The notes beneath the pieces were generated by a model. The model was not told the DNA's origin. It saw nothing but the letters and a program-made list of their open reading frames with translations, and searched no databases. Made by a program: the position numbers and the translations under genes. Shown one piece after another: positions 51,464-61,192 of a DNA stretch of 64,000 bases. The first letter of the stretch is position 1. Each line of letters starts with the position of its first letter. The stretch is from Takakia lepidozioides (lineage: Eukaryota > Streptophyta > Takakiopsida > Takakiales > Takakiaceae), in assembly GCA_030704615.1 (NCBI GenBank), contig CM060731.1:83370756-83434755 (forward strand), written 5' to 3'.

Positions 51464-52966
51464 TGTAGTGTGAATGCAGGGGAGTGACATTACATTTTGT
51501 CTTACCGTTAAGACCCTGCATCACTACAACGGGAGTGCCCGTTGTACAACTACAGGAGGGATATATCCCTGCATACAGGTAATTTCATGGGCATACTGTG
51601 CTTATGCTTTGCCAGGATAAAAATGGCTAAGTCATGACCATGCGTATTTTCATCCGTAGGATGCACGTTTTCATCCCAGGTGTTTAACCTAGAAATGCGG
51701 GTTGAGGAAAACGAAAAGGAAGATGACGGGCAACTCTTAGCAGCTGTTGCGAGCAGTGGGGTTGTCAGGGCCGTCTGTTTGTGGGAGGTTGTACCTACGC
51801 TATGGGACTCTGCTTGGTTTTGAGAGCGGCATTAAGTGCTTCTGCTTGGTATTCTGTGTAAGGGAAAGCGGTGCCGCTTCTCTCGTAGTGATGATCAATT
51901 CCTGGAGTAGGAGCATGTAAGAAGGGCGGCGCACCACCGCTGTCGCCATTGCCTTGAAGAAAACAGTTATGGGCAGATGAGCAAGCAAGGAAAACGGCCA
52001 GCTGCCGGAAGCACAAGGAAGTGAGTTGTGGGCACAATCAATGGAGGGGATGAGGCATGTGAAGTGCTGGCTGGATGGCAACTCAGGTTATCTGTAATCA
52101 AAGCTTATAGCTGCTTTTGTGTCATCTTACTATAGGACCATATCAATTCTTAGGGAAGAATTGCACGCATAGAAGGATAGAGTATTTAGTTGGCAAGCCA
52201 CAGGATGTTCCATAGGATGAAGAGGAGCCATCATGGCATGATAAATACTGGAATCAAGACAAGGAGAATAGGTTGAAGTGGCTGCTGACAGGCGATGGTG
52301 AGGTGCCATCTTGGCAGGCAGATCCACCGCTTCGCTGGAGGATAAAACAGATAAGTTCGTAGACTGTGGGCTTTGGTTTTTGGGGGAGTGGTGACTTAGA
52401 AATCATTTTGGTGTGGATTTAGGACTGGCTCTATGTAGAGGAGAAGGAGGTAGAGATATGTGATGGAGGAAAAGGTTTTGGAAATGGAATGGAGACTCTG
52501 AAACTTCAAACCAGGATAGGGAAAGGATGGATGCACCTGATGTTATAGTGTCGGTAGGAGAAATGAGTGGTGGAGAGACTGCTTGTCACTGAATCAGAAT
52601 GGTCACTGTTTATCTTCATTCTTGTTCTTTGTTTCAGTGTTATGAACCTGCACACAATGTTGCCCTGGGTATTGATACACTGGAACCAATGTAGGCCTAG
52701 CTTGGCTGATTGAAAACACCAGTGAGGGTTAGTTAGAACTGTTGAAAACAGAGAAAGGATAATGTGGAAGGGGAGGCAACACCGGCACTGATTTGTTTTT
52801 CTCTTGGAACTAGTTTCCAGCATGGTCTCAGGGTATGAACAACTGAGGTTCATAGTTGAAGGGAAAAGAGGGCTGTTGGGGTATTTGGTTGAAACCTATA
52901 GAAAGGCTGAGAGCTGTTTGGGCAATTGCTTCTTTTGGAAAAAGGTAGTGTGAAGGGCTGGTCATT

Positions 52967-53038
<72 letters not shown>

Positions 53039-53713
53039 ATGAATGGGATGGTTATGCCTTGTGTGACCGAGGATGATTTCAAGGCTGGGTGCACTGGATG
53101 CCTGGCTGAGTTGTGCATTGCATTGCATGGTAGATATGCTGCTGTTGAAGAAGTGAGGAACCTGTAGACCAAGATTAGAGAGAGAGAGAAAAGGATTTGG
53201 GAAGGGAGAGAGCTGCTCAGTAAAAGGGGTTGATGGGGGATGGCCAATTTGGGGAAATAAGATGAAGAAAACATGAACGCCCAGTGGCCCTGCAGTTCAT
53301 GGCAGATCTGAGCTGCCTCCCTCTAAATCTGTGTCACCATTACAAAAGGGGGCTTCCGACGTGTCACTGCTCAAGGGAGCTTCACATTAAGGGTCGTGTT
53401 CAGCGCTGTCATAGGGCTGGTTGCATCACAGAAAAGATCATGGCAGCACTGTTGGCGCTGTGATCATAGGGCAAGGATGTTGTATAAAAATAGAACCAAG
53501 ACCAAGAACAATTCAAAACTCCCCATCCATGTCTTCTCTTCCGCTGCGGCGTGGATGAGGATTGCATGAACTCTGATCACGAACAAACTAAGGGAAATCC
53601 ACAGCCATGTGAAGATGGTTGGATCACTAGAACGTTCCTTCCTTTTGCTTTGCCTTCAACTGAGGAGGAGTACAGATTAGAATCACCCAGAAGGGGATTC
53701 ACGCCCCTTCTTT
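51464..53713 (+). repeat. 5' LTR of R
   Basis: 2250 bp starting TGTAGTGTGAATGC. It is identical in plan to the inverted copy, but the last ~10 bases of that copy (TCACACTACA) are absent here: the LTR runs straight from CCCCTTCTTT into the PBS. It contains a long (GA)n tract. Many CT/GA-derived open frames within it are artefacts. Confidence 0.9.
52971..53034. repeat. (GA)n microsatellite in R LTR
   Basis: About 32 GA units, uninterrupted. The inverted LTR has about 16. Confidence 0.97.
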
Positions 53714-53725
53714 TGGTATCAGAGC
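53714..53725 (+). promoter_or_regulatory. tRNA-iMet primer-binding site of R
   Basis: Exact TGGTATCAGAGC, complementary to the 3' end of plant initiator Met tRNA, immediately after the LTR. Confidence 0.95.
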
Positions 53726-53766
53726 TTCGTTAAATCGTGATATCTACTAGCTAGGGATCTTGATTT

Positions 53767-54093
53767 GTGTTGGATGGTTTGATGGCAGGTAGAGACCATA
53801 CACTGATTCCTGATGAACCAAGCATTGGAGAGGTGCTGATTTGCTTCAGCCGACGCTCACCAAATGCCTACGCAGACCCTTGTTTGTACTTCTTCAACCC
53901 TGCTTGGAGAATAGCTGATGGTGATTTATGTCTTAGAGTGATACATGCTGGTGGAAGAACAACCATAGTACTTTGGATAAGAGAGTTAGGAAGGTGGGAG
54001 AAGATAAATACCATGGCACGAGAAGTGACATGGGGAGGTAGAGTAGAGATGTTGCGAAATGGACAGTGGGAGTGGTATAGAGGTCAGCATTAA
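53767..54093 (+). CDS. Small ORF before gag in R, unknown
   Basis: 108 aa, Trp- and Arg-rich, 41 bp after the PBS. The frame is intact between PBS and gag and its codon use looks protein-like (e.g. DPCLYFFNPAWRIADGDLCL). No recognised domain. It could be an accessory leader protein or the remnant of one. A start within the run of ATGs at 53770-53785 is equally possible. Confidence 0.5.
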   Translation: MLDGLMAGRDHTLIPDEPSIGEVLICFSRRSPNAYADPCLYFFNPAWRIADGDLCLRVIHAGGRTTIVLWIRELGRWEKINTMAREVTWGGRVEMLRNGQWEWYRGQH

Positions 54094-54165
54094 GGGTGTT
54101 GCAGAAAAATTAGAATCAGAATTAGGTGTTAAAAGCAGTTTGAACTCAGACTAGAGAGTAGAAGA

Positions 54166-56003
54166 ATGACCAGTCCAACTAGCATAGATGTGCCTTATCA
54201 TGGTAGGAATAGTGAAGATGTGAATGACTGGCTGGAAAGGATTCAGATGGAGGCAGATGTCAGAGATTTAAATGAGGATAAAACCTTCAAGGTAGCAAGG
54301 CTCAACCTGAGAGCCAAGGCTGATGAATGGTACCGTAAACAAAACCCTAGACCAGGCAACTGGGAAGATTTCAGGGCAGCCATATCAGCCAAGTTTGGTG
54401 TCATTGACTTGGCAGAAATCAGGCTGAGGATGGATACCATCAAACAGGAAAATAGACAAAGGGTTCAGACATACTTTGATAGGTTGAACCGGTTGTTTAT
54501 AAGAAGTGGGGCGTCTGATTTGGAATAGAGGCGTAGATTTGCAGCAGGTTTGAGACCTGAAATAGCAAGAGTAATGCTGGGCAGGCGCTTCTCTGATGTA
54601 GAGGAAGCACTTGAGACAGCCATTGAGATTGAGAGGGGCCTGGGAAAGTTGGGGGAAATACCTCTAGAGCCATTGGAAGGAGATGATACAGATGAGTCAG
54701 TTGTGTTTGTCAACCCTGTGGACAGAAGACTCGATCAGCTAAACACTACCTACAGAAGTACTTTGATAGGGGACCAGTCATAGGAGAAAGCTCTGGATCT
54801 AGAACACCTCCTCGTGTTCGCCTTTGTAACGTTTGTCATAAAGAAGGTCACATAGCTACATATTGTCCTGAAGGAAGAACCCAAGCTAAGTGTGACAAAT
54901 GTCACCGGTTTGGGCATTCCACGGAAATGTGTGGTGTGAGATGCAACTTTTGCAAGGTACTAGGGCATACAAAGAGTGAGTGCAGTAGAAAACTTGACCA
55001 GACTATGATGGGAACTCCTGGAACTAACTTTGTAGATGTGTTCTATGATGATGAGGATGATGTACTCGCAGAAATGACAGATCTGATGTCACAAAACAGT
55101 ATCAATGAAGTCAGACTTCCAAGGACGCGTATCCCTGTCCAGAGTCCTACTGTTGAACCTACAGAGTCACTAGAGAGGAATGGTGAGAGCAGTGAACAGC
55201 CAAGCAAGACCAAGAGTGAGATCTACCCAAAGAACAATTTCAAAGCTGCCATAGAAGGAGGTACTAAATCCAAAATCCTGAACCACTTCTACAAGGGGAG
55301 AATATCCTTGTCTCCCATGGACCTAATCATGACTGTGCCCGGAGAGTTAGACAAATTAAAGGGGCTGGTCAAAGTGGTGGAAAGGGCAATGGTACAACAA
55401 AAGGAGACAACTCACAGTGTAGAAATTGTGAGGGATGTTCCAAGGCCTTTGTACTCAGCACACGCTGAGCCCACGATCTCGTATGCTTATACTGGTAAGG
55501 TTAAAGCGCTTCATGTAATGATTACAATGGGAGATTACCAAGTATTAGGCCAAATTGACACCGGTGCCATGCTTTCTGTAATATCCGCAAGTATAGTCAG
55601 GGATCTTGGTCTGATGGGATCTGTTGTTACTGATAAGGATGTAAATTACAGAGTAGCCTCAGGTGCTCTTGAGACTGCAATGGGCAGACTTGAGGACATC
55701 AAGGTCAAAGTAGGAGAGCTGACCAATCGCTTGTCCTTTATGGTGGTAAACACGGATACGTATCACATGCTTTTGGGCTTGGACTTTCTCAAAAAGTTTG
55801 GCGCGGTAGTTGACACCGAAGCTGAAATGATTCATGTACGCTATGGGCCAGGAAAGGATTTTGCTCACTTCCCTTTGCACACTATAAATTATAATGAGCC
55901 TGCAGTCACCAGAACAGCCTACCACAGAGGGGATGAGGGCAGAGTAAGGTATGCAAGCACTACGTCAGCAGGAAATGTCTTGACCCTGACATCAGATGAA
56001 TAG
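54166..56003 (+). pseudogene. Gag, nucleocapsid and protease of R
   Basis: Gag starts MTSPTSIDVPYHG with WLERIQMEADVRDL, ADEWYRKQ and YFDRLNRLF motifs. A TAG at 54526 interrupts it, with the frame open again to a second stop at 54781. A frame change there leads into three CCHC knuckles (CNVCHKEGHIATYC, CDKCHRFGHSTEMC, CNFCKVLGHTKSEC; 54828-54984) and a protease with QIDTGAMLSVIS (Asp near 55557) and LLGLDFLKKFG near 55772. The frame ends with TAG at 56001 before RT. Nucleocapsid knuckles bind RNA; protease processes the polyprotein. Confidence 0.87.
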
Positions 56004-56012
56004 TACCTAGGT

Positions 56013-57644
56013 TTGTGGGAAGAAGAAAAAAAGCCCGAGGAAGAGTTTGTGGACACGGAGGAAGGATCTCCAGACTCTGACAGCTCTAAATCTGATAAAG
56101 ATGAGGAGATGGGAGGATATGAGGAGAACGAAAAGGTAGATAGAGCCCTGAAGAATGTAGAGGAGATAATAGATAATGTCAACCTAGGGGAGGATTTGTT
56201 CGAAGACCAAGGGATGTCTGACCTCCTTCAGGAAGAGACCCATCGTAGCATGGCTGCCTCTATCATACATGAAGCTTACCAGAAAGCTTGGAATGGTGAA
56301 CTAGGGAACAACAACGTGGAAATAGAGGATGATTTCCATGATTGGAATCAGGTTGTGACTCAGGAAGAAAGGCAGAGGGTAGCTAACTCTGTACACCAGG
56401 TGGAGGGAAAGAGTTGGGAACCCAGCCATGAAGAAGAAATGGAGAGTCGTTGGAGAAGTCTGAAATCCAGACTTCACATCAATCCAGAGCTAGCCCTAGA
56501 ACATAGGATAGAACTGGAGCAAGAGCTGAGAGAAAATCAGGAATGTTTTGCTCTTAGCAAAGCTGACTTGGGTTATTGCAGTGAGGTGGAACATACAATT
56601 GATATACAAGGTTTTCCCCCTTACAGAAGTTGTCCCAGCCGCCTATCAGAGTGGGAGGAAAATGAGGTACAAAGACAGATTGAGACTTTGATCTCACAAG
56701 GTAAGATGCAGGAAAGTAGTTCAGAATGGTCATGTCCAGTCACCCTTCCACCAAAAAAGGATGGATCCAAGCGTTTTTGTGGTGATTTCAGGCCGGTGAA
56801 CCGCTTGACTAGGAGGGACTCTTACCCTATGCCATTAATTCATGATGTTTTGAACCAGTTGGGGAAAGCCAAGTGGTTCTCTGCTCTGGATTTACAATCT
56901 GGTTTTTGGCAGATTAAGATGGATGACCGAGATATAAGCAAAACAGTAGTAATCACCAAGAAGGGATTGTATGAATGGCTGGTCATGCCATTTGGGCTAA
57001 AAAATGCCACTGCTACTTTCCAAAGAACAATGAATAGGGTGCTTAAGGAAGAAATTAAAGATTGCGCCAAGGTCTTTGTAGATGATGTCAATATCCATAG
57101 CAAGGACAAGGCAGATCACGTGGGGCACATAAAGAGAGTACTGATGAAGGTTAGAAGGGCCAATCTTAGGCTCAATCCGGACAAGTGTTATTTTGCCAAT
57201 TTGCAGTTGGTATTCCTTGGGCATGTGATCTCTGAAGAAGGAACCTGGCCTGATCCAGATAAGATAGCTGCAATTGAAAGGTTTCCCTTGCCCAAAGACC
57301 ACACTGCTCTCAAAAGTTATTTGGGGATGACAGGGTATTATAGGCCATATGTCAAGGGGTATGCTGGAGTGGCAGTACCTTTGTTCACTCTAACCAAGAA
57401 GGATGTGAAGTTTATCTGGAGTGCAGAGGCACAAAACGCCTTTTCTGCCCTACAAGTGAAGCTGGTGACTGCTCCCATTCTGGCCAGGCCAGATTTTTCA
57501 AGGCCTTTCGTCCTGGATGTTGACTGGTCCATCAAAGGAGTGGGGGCAGTCTTGTCACAAAGGGAGTATAAAAAGGAGAGGGTCATTGCATACGCTAGTA
57601 AGGTACTATCTGATTCAGCGAAAATATCACCCTATGGAAGGTGA
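56013..57644 (+). CDS. Reverse transcriptase and start of RNase H of R
   Basis: 543 aa. An acidic leader is followed by RT: WSCPVTLPPKKDGSKRFCGD near 56728, ALDLQSGFWQI near 56884, MPFGLKNATATFQR near 56985 (Ala replaced by Thr within the usual NAPATFQ), active site FVDDVNIHS near 57077, and LGMTGYYRPYVKGYAG. RNase H starts VLDVDWSIKGVGAVLSQ near 57511. The frame is lost near 57625 by an indel and continues in the frame of 57517-60051. The family differs from A/C, having WQIKM/FVDD-type RT like common plant Gypsy elements. Confidence 0.87.
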   Translation: MWEEEKKPEEEFVDTEEGSPDSDSSKSDKDEEMGGYEENEKVDRALKNVEEIIDNVNLGEDLFEDQGMSDLLQEETHRSMAASIIHEAYQKAWNGELGNNNVEIEDDFHDWNQVVTQEERQRVANSVHQVEGKSWEPSHEEEMESRWRSLKSRLHINPELALEHRIELEQELRENQECFALSKADLGYCSEVEHTIDIQGFPPYRSCPSRLSEWEENEVQRQIETLISQGKMQESSSEWSCPVTLPPKKDGSKRFCGDFRPVNRLTRRDSYPMPLIHDVLNQLGKAKWFSALDLQSGFWQIKMDDRDISKTVVITKKGLYEWLVMPFGLKNATATFQRTMNRVLKEEIKDCAKVFVDDVNIHSKDKADHVGHIKRVLMKVRRANLRLNPDKCYFANLQLVFLGHVISEEGTWPDPDKIAAIERFPLPKDHTALKSYLGMTGYYRPYVKGYAGVAVPLFTLTKKDVKFIWSAEAQNAFSALQVKLVTAPILARPDFSRPFVLDVDWSIKGVGAVLSQREYKKERVIAYASKVLSDSAKISPYGR

Positions 57645-60016
57645 ATGCTATGCCTTGGTGTGGGGAGTATTACACTTTAGGCAGTACCTGTATGGAACCC
57701 CTTTTGTAATCAGGACTGATCACAAACCACTGGAGTGGTTGGCAATGGTAAGTGACGCATATGGACGCAGGGGTAGATGGATCATGATGTTACAAGATTT
57801 TGAGTTTAAAATTGTTCATAGGGCGGGTGCTAGGCATGCTAACGTAGATGCGCTAAGCAGGTATCCAGTGGGAGCAGCTGAGGAAACCGAGGAAATCGAG
57901 GTATACTCTACTTCTCTATACAGTCAGAAAAGGGAAGGGAGAAAGAGGGATGGAGCCTATCTTCTTAGACTAGAGTGGGATAGGGGTGCCATCAATGCTT
58001 CTCTATTTCAATTTAAAGAGGGTAAGAAGGAGTTGAGAGAAGAAGCTCATAGGCAAGTAGGGTATAGCAGTGAAAAGGGGGAGATGATTTGCAAGAGAGA
58101 GGAGTACTATGCATGTGTATGGGGTCTTTGGTATTTCAAGAAGACACTGTTGGGATGTCATTTTTCTTTAGAAACAGATCTGGATCCATATTGGTGGCTA
58201 TACTCAGAACACCACATAGGCATAGACTTGCTTGGTGACTTTTCATTTGAGTTCGTTCCTGGAATAGATAGATCTTCCACAGGTGGGATGTTGACCAAGG
58301 CTCATGGTATATTGAAAGGAGAACTAAAACCAGGTGTAATGCCAGATAGGGAAGGAAAGAAGGTGACTTTTGCTGCACGGACTTTTGCCACCAAGACCCA
58401 AGGAGAGGGCATTGATCAATCAACCCCTGTCAATCTGGTAAGGGAAGGTATTTGGAAAGATGTGGGTGCAGGAAGGAAGGAGGTTCCTGCAATCAGCAAC
58501 AAAGAAGGGGCAGATCTGATGTCCTCTTGTCCCACCATCCATGTGATTACCCGAGGATCTCATGCTCGTGATCAGGAGCTAAGCAAGGTACAGCCAGCCT
58601 GTGAACTTGTGGAAGAACGATCAAACAATGAAAAGGGAAGCTCACTAGAAACACCATTCCTTCAACACTCTATATACACAGAGACAACAGGAAGAATTCG
58701 GGTGACCTCCTCATCAGAATGCCCAGCTGAAGGACACATGGGGGGTGAGTGTTCCACCAAGACATTTTATTCTTCAGACAGTAATGGATCACGTTGTTCA
58801 GGGCAAGAAACTTCTTCTTGCAACAAGGATGTTAAAGGGGACTGGGTGCCATGGAGCACACCCACCAAAGCTACTCAGATGTCATTATTACGTGCAGCTG
58901 AAAGATGGGGGGAAGACTCTCTCATCAGCTCTGACAATCATACATCAGCTGTTAAGGAGGAAATGCAACCTGATGTACTTGATGATGTGGAAGTTATGCA
59001 TCTCTTGTGTTTTGGAGAAGTCAATGACTATTTGACAAAGGAAGAAAGCAAGAGAGCCAGCAGGCGGGCAAGGCAGTACTCCTATCTCAAAGGGGAAGTC
59101 TACTTTGAGGGAAGGGTAGTTCCACCAAGAACGGACAGAGAGGCAATAATCAATGAAGTGCATAAGGCCACTGGCCATTTTGGAATCCGGAGAACACAAG
59201 AAGAGATATGTCGACGGTATTTCTGGCATGACAGAACGAAACTCATCAGGCAAGTACTCAAGGGCTGTGGAGAATGTCAGATGACCAAACAGAACGGAGT
59301 GTTACGCTCAGGTAACTCAAAACTTCACAGCATTCCAGTTGTGGATTTGTTTTTCAGAGTTGCAATTGACACAGCAGGGCCATTACCCATAACCAGCAGG
59401 GGCAATCAGTACTTTCTGGTAGCAATAGATCACTTCTCAAAATGGATAGAGGCTGCACCAGTGGCAGATCATACAACAGCACTTACTGCCCGCTTTCTAG
59501 TGGAAGAAGTCATTAACAGGTATAGCTGCCCCCACACATTGCTCACTGACAATGGCACGGAGTGGGGAGGTGAGTTTGAAGATGCATGCCGCGAATATGG
59601 TATAAAAAGAGAGCATAGCGCTCCCTACTGGCCTCAGTGTAACGGAATGGTGGAAAGGGTGATTAAGTCCCTCAAGCAGAGCATCACCACCTTGGGAGTT
59701 GGAAACGACACTGAGTGGGATCAGAACCTATACAAAGCCTTGTTTGGTTACAGAATGGGTGTTCATGCTTCAACAGGATTCTCACCTTTTCAAGTGCTGA
59801 CTGGTAGGATTCCAAGACTTGGGATCGATAACAGGTTGCACTTTCTTACAGCAGCAGTAAATTTTGAGGGATCTGTTGCAGAGGTCACACTGATGATGCA
59901 GCAGAAAATCCAGCTCCTATCAGAGATAAAGGCTAAGCTGCGGAAAAATGTGAAGAAAGGGCAGCGTCAGCAGGCAAGGGATTATGAAAGGAGACATCAA
60001 GCAGGGCGCAGCGAGG
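57630..60016 (+). CDS. RNase H, second RNase H-like domain and integrase of R (3' truncated)
   Basis: The frame has open sequence from 57517; real coding starts near 57630. RNase H continues (GECYALVWGVLHFRQYLYG, IRTDHKPLEW; 57640-57735). At 58075-58330 a similar but diverged segment recurs (REEYYACVWGLWYFKKTLLG, LETDLDPYWWL, FSFEFVPGIDRSS), evidently a duplicated RNase H C-terminal half. A ~250-aa linker is followed by the integrase zinc finger (HKATGHFG ... CGECQ, 59160-59280). Catalytic motifs are AIDTAGP (~59365), TDNGTEW (~59548) and GMVERVIK (~59647). The coding sequence is cut at 60012/60013 by T2's terminus; the last nine residues before the stop at 60051 come from the transposon. Confidence 0.88.
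60004..60012. repeat. Target-site duplicate of T insertion, right
   Basis: GGGCGCAGC, the partner of 37629-37637 (minus strand GGGCGGAGC). One mismatch. Confidence 0.75.
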
Positions 60017-60432
60017 TTTACTATTTCATGAGCAGAAACCATGAGCCATGAGCCATGAGCCGCATGAGCCGCATGAGCGGTGAGCCGAAGTCTAAGATAC
60101 GCGGATTTCATGAGCGGACTCCTCCAAATTTGGAAATGCGGCAGATTAAACAAGTATTAAAATAATAGTTTTTTATTTGACCTTGCCGTTTTTGGACGTT
60201 CCAGATCATGTAATGTGGCGAAGATATGTCGTCAGTAACAAGTCCGCTCATGGTTTTTTAGATCCGCTCATGGAAATAAGTGACCGTGCAACGGGAAATC
60301 CAGTATACCACTGCAAAAGGACGTCGCATACTGGCCTGTATAGAGTATTCCGCGGTTTTACATGCCTTAACATTGGAATGAAGCTGACCCTTTTGCCGCG
60401 ATTGAACCAATGGAGTCTGCACCAATACAGTC

Positions 60433-60660
60433 GAGGTTTGCTATTTCATGAGCATGAGCGGCATGAGCGGCATGAGCAGAGTAGTAACACAATCGGTTTT
60501 CATGAGCAGAAGTACAAATTTCGAAAATAAAAAACAATAAAAAACAATAATTTAATGCAATGTGTCAGGAAAAACAAATATATTATTCGGCCCCTTGAAG
60601 GAAAAATTGCACTTTTGACAGTTGTGCTCATGAAATTTCGTCTTCCGCTCATGCCAATTC
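60433..60660 (+). repeat. Second T terminus with CATGAGC heptamers
   Basis: GAGGTTTG plus CTATTTCATGAGC at 60433-60453 repeats the terminus at 60013 with one mismatch. Heptamers follow to 60510, and inverted GCTCATG occurs near 60627 and 60648. Presumably one T element inserted into, or recombined with, the end of another. Confidence 0.65.
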
Positions 60661-60677
60661 CCAGCGACATGTGCAAA

Positions 60678-61030
60678 TATGGCGCCGAATTTCGCGGTAA
60701 TAGGGTCCGTAACCTGAAAAAACGGCGACGTATTTCGCGGCAATAGGTCTCTCTGGCGAAAAATGGTGCCGAATTCCACGGCTATAGGTCCCCTCATGAC
60801 AGGTAATTCGGCGCCATTTTTCCAGTGCATGTTCGGACTTAGCCAGTTTTCGGCCCAAAAAAGAGAAATTCGGCGCCATTTTTCCAGACACGGTACCAGT
60901 GCATGTTGGGACTTAGCCAGTTTTCGGCCCCAAAAAGAGAAATTCGGCGCCATTTTCCCAAACACAGGTACCAGTGCATGTTGGGACTTAGCGAGTTTTC
61001 GGCCCCAAAAAGAGAAATTCGGCGCCATTT
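60678..61030. repeat. T2 subterminal GGCGCC palindromes (7 sites)
   Basis: Seven GGCGCC-type imperfect palindromes of the same class as 50433-51110, centred near 60683, 60726, 60767, 60812, 60874, 60948 and 61023. Spacings are 43, 41, 45, 62, 74 and 75 bp. The last three share a 74-bp tandem unit containing GGGACTTAGCCAGTTTTCGG. They lie between the transposase stop and the element end. Confidence 0.92.
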
Positions 61031-61192
61031 TTCCAGAAATGGCCCCACAACTGCTTCTGTTGGATCTCAGTTTGAATGGAATATTGCCTCATTCCAGGAG
61101 TTTTGGGGTGCATTTCATTACACTGCAAAAAAAAAGTCTGATACAGCAAAATGCATTTGAAAATATCCATATGGAGGATTCCGTTTGCCCCA

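Larger units (their letters stand above)
51464..60012 (+). mobile_element. Ty3/Gypsy element R, 5' LTR through integrase
   Basis: 5' LTR 51464-53713, iMet PBS, small ORF, gag with three zinc knuckles, protease, RT, RNase H, a second RNase H-like domain and integrase up to 60012, where a T element is inserted. The missing integrase tail, polypurine tract and 3' LTR are at 37637-22835 on the minus strand. The target duplication of R is imperfect: GCGG before the LTR at 51460-51463, and GCGA after the inverted LTR's far end (minus strand from 22834). Confidence 0.9.

Noticed and set aside
51858-51880. GGAAAGCGGTGCCGCTTCTC in the R LTR as another T palindrome
   Set aside because: Only the inner part resembles the consensus. 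It lies in a retroelement LTR and is probably coincidental.
52828-53274. Ser-Leu repeat proteins from the (CT)n/(GA)n region, here and at 23293-23705
   Set aside because: Microsatellite-driven open frames inside an LTR. No conservation apart from the LTR itself.
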